Shown here: piece after piece, positions 11,497 through 20,559 of the stretch
Layout of the letters: every line of letters begins with the position of its first letter
Numbering within the stretch: the stretch's first letter is position 1
Notes under the pieces: model-generated
The model's database searches: none
What the model saw: the letters and a program-made list of their open reading frames with translations, nothing else
Told to the model about the DNA's origin: nothing
Program-made: the position numbers and the translations under genes
Origin: Halocafeteria seosinensis
Taxonomy: Eukaryota; Sar; Bigyra; Bicosoecida
Direction of reading: 5' to 3'
DNA: 64,000 nucleotides
NCBI GenBank assembly: GCA_001687465.1
Contig: LVLI01000522.1
Location: 1 to 64,000, forward strand

Positions 11497-12513
11497 ATGG
11501 CGGAGGAGACTCTTCCCCCCAAGGAAGAGTACGGACCTGATGAAAATGGCATCAAGACAATCGTAGAGTATAAATGGGCTGGAGAAGGATCCAAGAAGAA
11601 GAAGGAGAAGGTAAATAACAAGCGTTGTTATCGAGAACGAGTTTGAATGTCATATCTGCCATGGTTGAATTTTTTCTCCATATACACAGGTGATCACCAA
11701 AATGAAGCGGGTGACTCAGGAAACGCGTATACCAAAGGCAGCCCAAGAGAGAGCTGTAAGTCATGCTTGAGGTGTGAACGCAATGTGATATAGCCTTCAT
11801 CAAAAGGAAATATCTCATGCTTTTCAATGCAGAAGACTCTGCAACCCTTCGGTAAAGCAGCCGAAGATAACAAGGGGGTAACATATCAATCATTCGAAGA
11901 AGTTCGCATTGAGAAACCAGGCGAGGAATCTGATGACGCTATGCAAGCGAAGCTCGAAAGCACTTTGAAGAATGCATTCTGGCGTCGTGCTCAAAAGCAA
12001 CACCACCAAAAGCTTATGGAACAAGCGGGTATGGACCCCAACGCAGTTGATACAGAACAGACAGAGGTCGATTTGAGTGGCGGCAATACTTTTGGAAAGT
12101 ACGTACCTCCTTCCAAGAGAGGTGCTGGGGCAGCTGCTGGTGCCCAGGCAGAGCAAGAGACCGAAGAAGAAACCACGACATTGAGGATTTCGAATCTTAG
12201 TCCAGAGGCCTCTGAGGACGATGTGAGAGACTTATGTAAACCGTTCGGCAGCATTCAAAGGATTCGGATTGCCACGGATCGCGAGACAGGGGAAAGCCGA
12301 GGATACGGTTTTGTCACGTTCCACTTGAAATCAGACGCTGAAAGAGCTAAGAGCAAGCTTGATGGCTATGGGTATGACCATCTTATCTTGAAGGTCGACT
12401 GGGCTCGTCAGCGCAAACGCGACCCAGGTATGGAAGGAGCCTTATCCGGTGGCTTTGTATCCGGATATGGAAAGGCATTGCCACAAATGCCCGGCATGGG
12501 TGCTAAGAAGTAA
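11497..12513 (+). CDS. EIF3G: Eukaryotic translation initiation factor 3 subunit G
   Basis: Three exons (11497-11610, 11690-11755, 11833-12513) give 286 residues. The N-terminus has the eIF3g core: a Lys-rich stretch, then ITKMKRVTQETRIPKAAQER and KPFG-like TLQPFGKAAEDNKGVTYQS, the segment that contacts eIF3i. The C-terminal RRM is at about 176-251, with RNP2 LRISNLS and RNP1 RGYGFVTF. eIF3g takes part in 43S scanning and reinitiation. The usual CCHC zinc knuckle between the two parts (C-x2-C-x-G-D/H-x4-C) is absent: residues about 95-170 contain no cysteine at all and are instead Gln/His- and Ala/Gly-rich. The 3' end is convergent with the next gene, 67 bp apart. Confidence 0.92.
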
Positions 12514-12580
12514 TAGTTGGAATCGGTATGAATGAACAAGTCTTTCATTATTTATCCAAGTTTCAAAATCCGTATCACCT

Positions 12581-13631
12581 CTACTCGCTTGATGTGTCAT
12601 CTAAAATATCCTCCATATCGATGCGGCCATACTTTGTAGCCACAGCAGCCTCGAGAGCCTCCAAATCTACTTGTACTTCGGCCATCTCGAGTGTTGTGTC
12701 GCTACCGTCGTCCACCTGCTCTATACTTTCCTGGTCACTAATGCTCCCATACTTTGTAAAATCGATTACATTAGTTAAAGAGTCTTCATTGGAACCGCTA
12801 AAATTGTGCCGAAGATTCTTTCCCGAAAGAGTAAATAAGACTTCCTCTTTCTCGGGGGTTACTTCATGATTTCTGGGGACTGCTTGGTTCGTGCGCTCTA
12901 CGACAGGATTAGAAACAGGACTGCGACGTGGAAGCAAGTCTGCAGAGAAATTAGGACAGTCAGCAGTTCTACTGCTGTCACCTCGCTTGCTTTGGCGGGA
13001 ATCTTCGCATAATTTCCATTCATAAGCCATCCGCGCATGTCTTGCTTTACTGTCGAAGTACCTTGATTTCCACAAGTATGTCTCATACTGCAACCTGAAT
13101 ATTGAATGCTATTATAGAAGTTAAATTGGTCAACACCGAAGCGGAAAATAGGGCCACGTACTTTAATAGACGTAGATCCTTTTCCCTTTCTGTTCCACTA
13201 TACTTGGCGGTATCGGTTCGGTCACCACTGCATCTTTTTTCACCACGGCCTACTGTAGGTGACGTCATGGTAGTCCTTCGCACAGTATTCGTGATATTAC
13301 AACGACATCCCCTATTTGTTTCCTCAAAATGACTTGTTCCGGGGGTCGATGCATGTGTAAAGCTGTAAGTGGTCGGTGCTTCCTGAGTTGGCTGAGTGTT
13401 TGGACTGGCGGAAGTTGACGTTGGATCGTCGTGACGACTTTGTTGGCAGCTTGTCCCCGTCATCTGACGCCAGTGTGGAGTACATGTTGACATGGATGAC
13501 GATGTTCCCTGTTTCGCATCTGTGTAGCTGTCTTGATATACATGAGCGAAGGCCCTGTGGTAGTTCGAGTAGTAATCACGGCGTGGAAGTGAGTGCAGAG
13601 GCCGAACGGGAGGTCTTGGACGTCTCTCCAT
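12581..13631 (-). CDS. Unrecognised Ser/Thr-rich protein
   Basis: Two exons (13162-13631 and 12581-13094) join cleanly across a 67-nt GTACG...CAG intron to give 327 residues. I do not recognise the family. The N-terminal half starts MERRPRPPVRPL and is low-complexity, rich in Ser, Thr, His, Pro and Arg, with no membrane segment. A helical basic patch follows at the join (LKLQYETYLWKSRYFDSKAR). The C-terminal half is acidic and ends EALEAAVATKYGRIDMEDIL then DDTSSE. The clean splice, the unbroken frame over 1 kb and its place between two well-supported genes argue that it is real. Confidence 0.55.
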
Positions 13632-13977
13632 GGTTCCCTAGCATGTCGTTTCTTTGTGCACAGCCGTTTTTGCTGTATGTATGGCTGCGCGCATCAACAC
13701 CGGCAGACAGCCCCAGACGACAACATTTGAATTGCGATGGAGCTCGCTGTGAAGGTGGCGATAAAAGTTACAGCAAAACTTCAACTTTTTGCAGAACATG
13801 CGAGTTCGACGGCAGCTGACGAGAGAAATCTAACGTTGTGTGATTGAAGAGAAGTCAAAGCGGACTCTTATGTTAACGCCGATCAACCCAGTTGGTGATT
13901 TCATTCTATCAGCTCCCGTAATTTGTTTGATTTGCTCTTTGGAAGTAGCGAGACTCGAAGAACAACCAGAGAGAAAA
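13632..13977. promoter_or_regulatory. Divergent intergenic region, unknown protein / MAPEG
   Basis: 346 bp separate the two divergent start codons. Both promoters must lie here, but I cannot point to a specific motif. Open frames here are without domain support. Confidence 0.35.
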
Positions 13978-14813
13978 ATGGCTCTTAATGACAGCATGGT
14001 TAACATTGCACTGAACCGGGATCATGGTTTCGTAAGTATTTTTTCTTTGATTTTATTTATAGGCCGTCCGTTTGCCTTAATGTGAAATCTTGTGTGGGGC
14101 GTTCTTCTTGGTGGTAATGGCAGGTCTTCCTGGCATCCGCTGGAATTGCTTTTCATGCACAATTGAGCGCTCTAGGTGTCGCCAAGGCTCGTGCAAAAAC
14201 GTTCGGATCGGATGAATTCAAAAACCGCAACTTGGTCAAATCACTGACCGATGAACACAAGAAGGCCACTGGCGACAATGAGCTTCCGAAGGGTGGCTAC
14301 CCCGACCTGGGTAATGGGCGATACAGTGAAGCTCTAACATACCCAGAATGGTATGAGCTCAACAACAACCAACGGATTCACCAAAACTATCTGGAACACT
14401 TGCCTTCCATTCAAACATTCCTGGTAAGCGGAACGGCGCATCTGACCAGGCCCTCACCATACTTGATTGGTTCACATGAAACATGTGCAGCTACTGGGTG
14501 GTCTACACTATCCTAAGACGGCAGCAAGCGCAGGTGGCATCTTCATGCTTGGACGACTATTGTATGCTCACGGATACCGTAAATATGGTATGTTATTTGC
14601 TAGATTGTGCAACATGTGGCTCTCCCATATCACCTGCGGCTCTTTGCCTATCACATGGAATCAACAGGACCCAAAGGCAGGAAGCACGGACTCTACATCA
14701 GCGAGTTAGCAAACCTGCTTCTGGTGGGTCTTGCATTGTGCAGTGCTGGCAAGACCCTCGGTTGGTGTGATTTAGTACGCGGCGGTGGTTCCTCCACGGC
14801 GAGCCGAGTGTAA
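13978..14813 (+). CDS. MAPEG-family protein, microsomal glutathione S-transferase 3-like
   Basis: Four exons (13978-14031, 14124-14423, 14491-14587, 14668-14813) give 198 residues. The layout is that of MAPEG proteins: a first hydrophobic helix VFLASAGIAFHAQLSAL followed by VAKARAKTFGSDEF, and a polar loop. Then comes the hallmark N-x-x-Q-R-x-H-Q-N-x-x-E (NNNQRIHQNYLEHLPSIQTF), then LLGGLHYPKTAASAGGIFML with GRLLYAHGY, and a last helix. Members are trimeric ER-membrane enzymes that conjugate glutathione or reduce lipid hydroperoxides. The RxHxNxxE motif binds glutathione in MGST3/LTC4 synthase relatives. The 24-residue insert before the NNNQR motif is hydrophilic and somewhat longer than in short members. 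Confidence 0.88.
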
Positions 14814-15553
14814 TCCGATGTGCTCAATAGTGGCATTCTAAACGAAAGTCGGTACAGGATGAAATAAAAACACATTTTATGTGGTCATTAAAATTGCTTC
14901 CATTTCCACGGTACCGTCGGTACGCCGAATAATGGACTTAAGGGACACTTCTGTGAATACAGCGATGGAGTAGTGACGTCATCATATGCGCGGTCACCGT
15001 ATCGGTTCCGCGTAGATGCCAGAACAAACGCTGGGTTTTCCACTTCATTGGCGTAACAGCTGCCCAAGCTCGTGATATAGATCATACATTTCTGGCTTTC
15101 CTCTATGATTCAATCGAAGTCAAAGTCAAATCCTGGATGGGCTTCACAGCCCAGAAGCTCCTTGACAATACCGTAAGTTACGATTAACAACTCGGTGCGC
15201 AGATAGCACCTAGGTTGTAGAGAATCACAACAAGCTCCACGCAGGCATGGGGGCTGCACAGCAGCTGGTGAACGCTTAGTTGGAAGTCGAGAGCTTACAG
15301 CTTAATGAGAACTCCTGGAATTCGGAATGCACAAAGTGAATCAGCACCCGAGCGTCACACAATACGTTGCGAGCTCTTCCATCATCCATAGCAACGTATG
15401 CACTGAAGCCCTTGACACACGTGGGTAAGAACAAACGAAACCTACCTTGCAATTACGAAACCACGGTTGAAAGCCACCTCCACGTCTGCGAATACCTATT
15501 GTGCTAGAGTCCGTGACTCGACTCACCTGTTCACTGACTCAGCAATCGCGGTA

Positions 15554-15700
15554 GACGAATAACGACGTGATGATTCCCCGCATGTCACATGTTATCGTAC
15601 TGCCATACAAACTGCATGCTGCGTTCCCACTATAGTGTGGACGTGTCGAATACCGACGTGATGGTTGCCCACATGTCACTTGTCATCGCTATTACACATC
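15554..15700. repeat. Diverged direct repeat, two copies about 91 bp apart
   Basis: Two segments align by eye over about 50 bp: one from about 15554 and one from about 15645. Both contain CGACGTGATG followed by a GCATGTCAC/ACATGTCAC word and TTATCG/TCATCG. Differences are scattered, so the duplication is old. No coding potential is seen. Confidence 0.5.
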
Positions 15701-15905
15701 TGACAGATAGACCACCGGCCAGGAAGTCAACTTTGACCGCACCCTCTTAGCGAGGAGCGCTGCCCGACACTTTCATCCGCTACCCGCGCGAGCTCATGGT
15801 AACACTGCAACTCGCAACAGACCTACACAACATGTTGTGCACACTTTACAGTACAACACCACAAGCCCATCCGGTCTACGAGAGCCCCGTTCTCGCGCCG
15901 CAATA

Positions 15906-16060
15906 ATTAAAATAGGGACGTATAACGTACGTTCTCTGGACATAAGAGAACCGGCTACATGCATATCGCACTGTTGAGGAACTACGAGACATCATCCACT
16001 CTAATGACTTGACATCTTGGAATCCCTGGATCGGTTTTTGGTCCTATAGAGATTGGAACG
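15906..16060 (+). mobile_element. LINE-like endonuclease remnant
   Basis: The plus strand reads IKIGTYNVRSLD from 15906. This matches the first motif of apurinic-type endonucleases in non-LTR retrotransposons (I-x-x-x-T-Y/W-N-V-R-S/T-L). A TGA stop follows at 15975-15977. In the next frame the sequence continues EELRDIIHSNDLTS, the typical helix before the 'D-I-I/L-x-L-Q/S-E' catalytic motif. A frameshift plus stop within 70 bp shows it is a dead fragment. Confidence 0.45.
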
Positions 16061-16979
16061 ATAGTGATTCTTCGTTGTAGCTGTTGTTCGTTTTGTTGCC
16101 CGTAGGCCTATACCGCTTTGCTTGCTCTCCCTACCTTGCATCCGTTTCGCGACCCGGTACACCGGCAATCGATGACAACTTGCATCGTGGCACTGTACTG
16201 GAGCACTTCAACCACTATCTCATGTTGGCCCTGTATGACAGAGTACCAAAGCCGGATTCCTACCAAGTCCCCGTCAGCATCTGGCAGTCAGACTGGCAGC
16301 GGCAGGGCCGCGGCACTGCCCCGCGCAACTTCAATCAGCTAAAAATGAACGAAAAGATTGGCGTCTACGTAAGCTCGAGGAGCCAAATCATCTTTATCCC
16401 ACCACTTAGGGAAGAAAAAGGTATGTCAAGAGCCCCATCGCCTCATCTATTCTTCGTCTTTCGATCAATGGAGTAGTATTCAATTGCGGATAGCACTTTC
16501 AAGGCGAGAAAAGCTGTGTAAAGCACTCGAAGGGCGGCTTGTGTGAAGAGAACTTAAGTACAAAAAGGGTCGGGGTCCGGCCCAAAGGGAATGACTAGGG
16601 GAAGGAAAGGCCCAGAGGACCGCCGCCCAGGGGTGACCAACTAGGGAAGTTGGTAGCTCCAATTATTGTCTATACGACAGAATACACGTGCATATCTGAG
16701 CGTGAATGGGGTTAATGACTGTGTAATGATCCTCTTGGTGGTGATTGATTGGCGTTTTTCGTTTCAAGGGGCCTCGTAGGGGCGGGCGAACCTCTAAGAG
16801 AGTCACTCGGTCATTGTGGTGCATGGGTGCATACCATAGATTCGTGTGATATTGTAAAGTTGAGGATTGTTATGCATTTCGAGTTTTTGTTTTTTTATTG
16901 ATTGCAGACCGAGGCATTGTTTCTATTGATCTCGGATATTTTTTTTGATTGTTGGTGGGCTATAGGCTGAGCACTAACC

Positions 16980-17821
16980 ATGGGAAAGAATATAAGAGGT
17001 ATGTGTGTGTTGCGAAAGGAACATATAACCATTGATACGTATACATGCCCACTGGCATCTGATACAATACAGCCCAACGTAAGGGGGCGGGGACCGTCTT
17101 CAAGTCCCATAACACCCATCGCAAGGGTGCTGCCAAGCTGAGAGCTTTGGACTACGCTGAACGTCATGGATACATTCGTGGGCTTGTAAAGGAGATTGTA
17201 CACGACTCTGGCCGTGGAGCTCCTTTGGCAAAGGTTGTGTTCCGTAATCCCTACAGATATCAGAAGGATAAGCATATGTTCATCGCCACCGAAGGCATGT
17301 ACACTGGACAGTACATCTTTTGCGGAAAGAAAGCCCAGCTGAATGTGGGCAACGTATTGCCGTTGAAGTCTCTCCCTGAGGGTTCCATTGTATGCAATGT
17401 TGAGCAATATTCTGGAGACCGTGGATGCTTAGGACGTACTTCCGGAGGTTACATCACTGTCATGGGACACAACGAAGAGACTGGCAAGAGTAAGATCAGG
17501 CTCCCTTCTGGTGCCAAGAAGACCGTAGACAGCAACTCTCGTGCAACTCTCGGTATGGTAGCTGGTGCCGGGCGTTTGGACAAGCCAATGCTTAAGGCCG
17601 GAAATGCGTACCACAAATACAAAGCCAAACGTAACGAATGGCCTAAGGTCCGTGGTGTCGCCATGAACCCCGTCGAGCATCCCCATGGTGGTGGTAACCA
17701 CCAACATATTGGTCATGCCTCGACTTGCCGCCAAGATGCTCCACCGGGTCAGAAAGCTGGACTTATTGGTGCCCGCCGGACTGGACGTCTCAGTGGAAGA
17801 AAGATCGAGAAGAACGAGTAA
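16980..17821 (+). CDS. RPL8: 60S ribosomal protein L8 (uL2)
   Basis: A 19-nt first exon (16980-16998, MGKNIR) is joined across a 74-nt intron to the main exon 17073-17821, giving 255 residues, the usual length for eukaryotic uL2. The sequence follows the family throughout: [33 protein letters not shown]-like GAPLAKV, and the peptidyl-transferase-centre loop [20 protein letters not shown] with the conserved histidine. It ends [20 protein letters not shown]. Codon use is biased to C/G-ending codons relative to neighbours, as expected of a highly expressed gene. The tiny first exon is a common feature of ribosomal protein genes. Confidence 0.97.
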
Positions 17822-18285
17822 GGAATGTTACGCGGACGGATTTAGTATTCTACTTCGATTTATCATATGCCTCGGTCTATTCTCTAGACTTTACCCTAAA
17901 GCAATATCACACGCACACTGTGCTGCTCACTGAACTGACTGTCTACTTTGTTACAATTCACTCCGTTTTTTTGGTTTGATGCATTTCCTGTCACTCATCA
18001 GTTTCTTATTGCTTGAATTTGCTCAGGGGGCAGTTTGGGGCCAATTTTGTTGCCCTGAACGAACTAGCACTAGCCTGTACCCGACCCGGAAATAGGGAAG
18101 GTCTACTTGCGGTGTTTGGAAGTTTAGCTCTCCCAGAATTGTTTAACCGGTGCTTGTTCGATCATAGAACCCTATATTCATCACTGCGATAGGGTACTGT
18201 TCTCTCCTAAATCTAATCATCGCATTCTAACGACCAGAATCCATCATCCGAGCACTTCTTTCTGCACAGCTAGGTAATACGAACG
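17822..18285. other. Intergenic, RPL8 3' region and RRM-gene promoter
   Basis: 464 bp between two plus-strand genes. No further exon, repeat or small RNA gene is recognisable. Confidence 0.4.
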
Positions 18286-19173
18286 ATGGCTTCAGCTAAC
18301 CTGGACGTGTCATTGGACGACCTTGTCATCTCACATGGCGGGGGAAATCAACGAGGTGGAGGGGGTAGACAACGAGGAGGAAGAGGTGGTGGCAGAGGTA
18401 GAGGTCGAGGAAGTGGTCGCGGTGGCCGAGGTGGCGGACGAGGACCCGCTAATTTTCCAATAGGACAGAATTTCGGCGACTACAGAGGACAGAAAGGTGG
18501 TGGAAGAGGCGGACGAGCTCCCAGAGGTGGGCGTGGTGGCAGTCGAATGAGACAAGAAATGGCAAAGCCATACAGTTTCGGGCACGATGATCGTTTGACA
18601 GGAGCAGCACCAGTAGCTCCACAGCGTGAACTTCGACGCAATGACAGGGATCCTGACTTGGACAATGTGTGGGTACACGACAAGTTTTATCAAGAGGGGC
18701 CTGCACAGAGCGCTCCTCAAGGCAGAGGATCAGCGAAGCCACCGATAACGTTGGGAAAGAAAGTAGAGATTGCCAACTTGGATTCAGATATTGGAGAGGA
18801 AGAGCTCACCTCCTTGTTCGGTATGTGAACTGTTCATTCTAGTAGGAAAAGTGTAGTCTCATGGCAAGTATTTTTTGAATAACCAAATGTTGCAGAAAGG
18901 GTGGGGCCGGTGAAAAGTGCCAAGGTGCACTTTAATGCATTGGGACAACCCAAGGGAACTGCCGAGGTTGCGTTTCAAACTTTGGGCGACGCCAAAAAAG
19001 CAGTGGAAGAATTCGATCAAAGAGAGGTCAATGGTCGAGCGATAGTCGTTAAACTCATGAAGGGAGCGACTGCTACGGAGGGCCAGTCTAACGGTGATTC
19101 CCAAACGGCCAGTTCGAGGCCTGTGCGAGGTCGAGGCTCTGTTCGTGGAAGACGAGAAATTAGAATGATATGA
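18286..19173 (+). CDS. RGG-box/RRM protein, ALY/REF (THO adaptor) type
   Basis: Two exons (18286-18820 and 18896-19173) give 270 residues. The N-terminus MASANLDVSLDDLVISHGGG resembles the UAP56-binding motif that opens ALY/REF export adaptors (L-D-x-S-L-D-D-I/L-I). Residues about 20-90 are an Arg-Gly-rich RGG tract. The RRM spans the intron, from KVEIANLDSDIGEEELTSLF to VNGRAIVVKLM, with the degenerate RNP1 GTAEVAFQT typical of ALY. It ends with a second short RG tract (RPVRGRGSVRGRREIRMI) where ALY proteins carry the C-terminal UAP56-binding copy. The family couples transcription and splicing to mRNA export. The linker before the RRM (about 90-160) is longer than in animal ALY. Confidence 0.82.
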
Positions 19174-19285
19174 ACATAGCGCCCCGAATCTGCCTATGTA
19201 GCGCTACGTTTGGATTGTGATCATTAATGCCACGGGATACTACTTGGGAGGCAGCAGCACGGTCTAACAGTTAGGGAGCTATGGC

Positions 19286-20324
19286 TTAGTTGTCATGATC
19301 TATCTCCTTCAGCTTTCCTTGACGTATAAGATGGTCTACGTCTGTACGTCGTAAGGAAAGTACAGCACCTTTTTCCAATTTTACGCTGCCACGGTATGTC
19401 ATAATTTCTCCACAGTCTTCTTCCACGCTAACCTTAACATTCAGATGCTTCGGAGGTCGAAGATCCTGGCACGAGTAACGAGAATGCAAGAAGAATATAT
19501 TAGCACAAAGCCCAATTAGGTGTTACCAAGGTTAACCTACCGTCGTCAAATCTACCCCAACTTTCTGCATATACCTGTTAAGCAGTTCGGAGTATCCTTT
19601 CAAGTAGTTGTGTTCATGGACACTCATGTTGTTCCTAAGTTTTTCCGGAAGAACTGCTCCATAGTACCACCTCAGATCTTCGATCCTCCTCATCCTTTCG
19701 TTCCTGCACAGATATGTGAGCAACTACAAATATACGCGCTTATCCGTATCAGAACTTAATATGTCCACTTACAAATACGCCAACAGAAGCCGCTTGTTCC
19801 TCTTTATACTGTAGTATTGTGTTACCATACCTGCTGATACGGCAGCAATTTTTTTCTTGTTCTTTTCTCTCTGTCCTTCTTCCCTCTTGTTACTATCGAC
19901 GCCTTCTTGGTCTTCCTCGTCTTCGTGGCCACCCTGGTTGTTGTCTTCGGAAGCTGCTTCCTTTTCCAGCCTTTTTCTAGCTCTGCAGCAAACCACCCAA
20001 ACGTTGTTCATGTCACAGGCACTTCTTTATATTCCTATGGCAATAAACATACTCGACGGCATCTGTTACATCTTCATTCAGGGCTCGAATTTCCTCTATC
20101 ACGCGGCGTACCCCATCGTCCTGCAAAACGCCGTCTCATGTCATACACGCCGACATTTACATCGCGAGAAGGTCGACCCACTCCGACATGGATGCCAGGT
20201 CGTCAGTCCCTACACTCGGTCCATGACTTACATTATAGGCGTTTAAGAGCTTGGACCGATAGGTATCCAGCACCAGATCACGGGCGCATTGGCCAAATGC
20301 CGTTCCTCCTCCCGAGACAGCCAT
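19286..20324 (-). CDS. GINS1: GINS complex subunit Psf1
   Basis: Five exons (20232-20324, 20053-20120, 19773-19982, 19541-19703, 19286-19465) join in frame to 237 residues. The family core is clear: GQCARDLVLD at the N-terminus, RNKRLLLAYLNERMRRIEDL followed by RWYYGAVLPE, NMSVHEHNYLKGYSELLNRY, and the C-terminal DLRPPKHLNVKVSVEEDCGE with LRRTDVDHLIRQG. Psf1 is one of four GINS subunits that, with Cdc45 and MCM2-7, form the replicative helicase. Its C-terminal B domain is needed for Cdc45 and polymerase epsilon contact. Between the first helices and RNKR lies an extra acidic/basic insert (about residues 60-100, EDEEDQEGVDSNKREEGQRE) that makes it longer than the usual 195-210 residues. Confidence 0.9.
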
Positions 20325-20559
20325 CTTTATCGTAATAATCCTACTGTGTGTCAGTAGTCATAGGTCAAATATAATCAGAACATGTCTCTATCATTGCAAT
20401 TGAAGCCACATGATGGACTCAGAATTCAAATTCATTTGAATTTCACACAGTTCAAACGCTACTGCGAAGTTAGTTGTTTCTGCGCCTGTATGGATAGATG
20501 AAGGAAATTGGTTGATGATTTACTCTTGTCTTGGTAGTGCTTGTTCCAATAATAGAGAA
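20325..20559. promoter_or_regulatory. Short bidirectional promoter, Psf1 / RTEL1
   Basis: Only 235 bp lie between the start codons of Psf1 (minus) and RTEL1 (plus), two DNA-replication genes. The region is A/T-rich and includes an 8-bp inverted repeat (ATTCAAAT and ATTTGAAT, 2-bp gap) near 20428-20445. I see no clear E2F or MluI-box motif. Co-regulation is inferred from position. Confidence 0.45.

Larger units (their letters stand above)
14814..16979. other. Gene-poor 2.2 kb stretch with decayed repeats
   Basis: This is the longest stretch here without a supported gene. It contains a LINE-endonuclease-like fragment (15906-16060) and a diverged direct repeat (about 15554-15700). A 130-codon plus-strand frame at 16084-16476 has no family resemblance I can see. 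The last 150 bp lie upstream of RPL8 and include a T-rich run (16886-16898), probably part of its promoter. Confidence 0.45.

Noticed and set aside
14430-14490. Short inverted repeat CACATG-AAA-CATGTG in a MAPEG intron
   Set aside because: Six-base arms are expected by chance at this scale.
16084-16476. 130-codon plus-strand frame upstream of RPL8
   Set aside because: No recognisable motif and it follows a decayed retroelement; I could not support a gene.
16999-17072. Possible snoRNA in the RPL8 intron
   Set aside because: A CTGA-like box is present but no matching C box or terminal stem; the 74-nt intron is too short to argue for one.
19861-20335. Overlapping plus-strand frames of 129 and 142 codons opposite Psf1
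   Set aside because: They mirror the acidic insert and exons of Psf1, whose GINS motifs are unambiguous on the minus strand.
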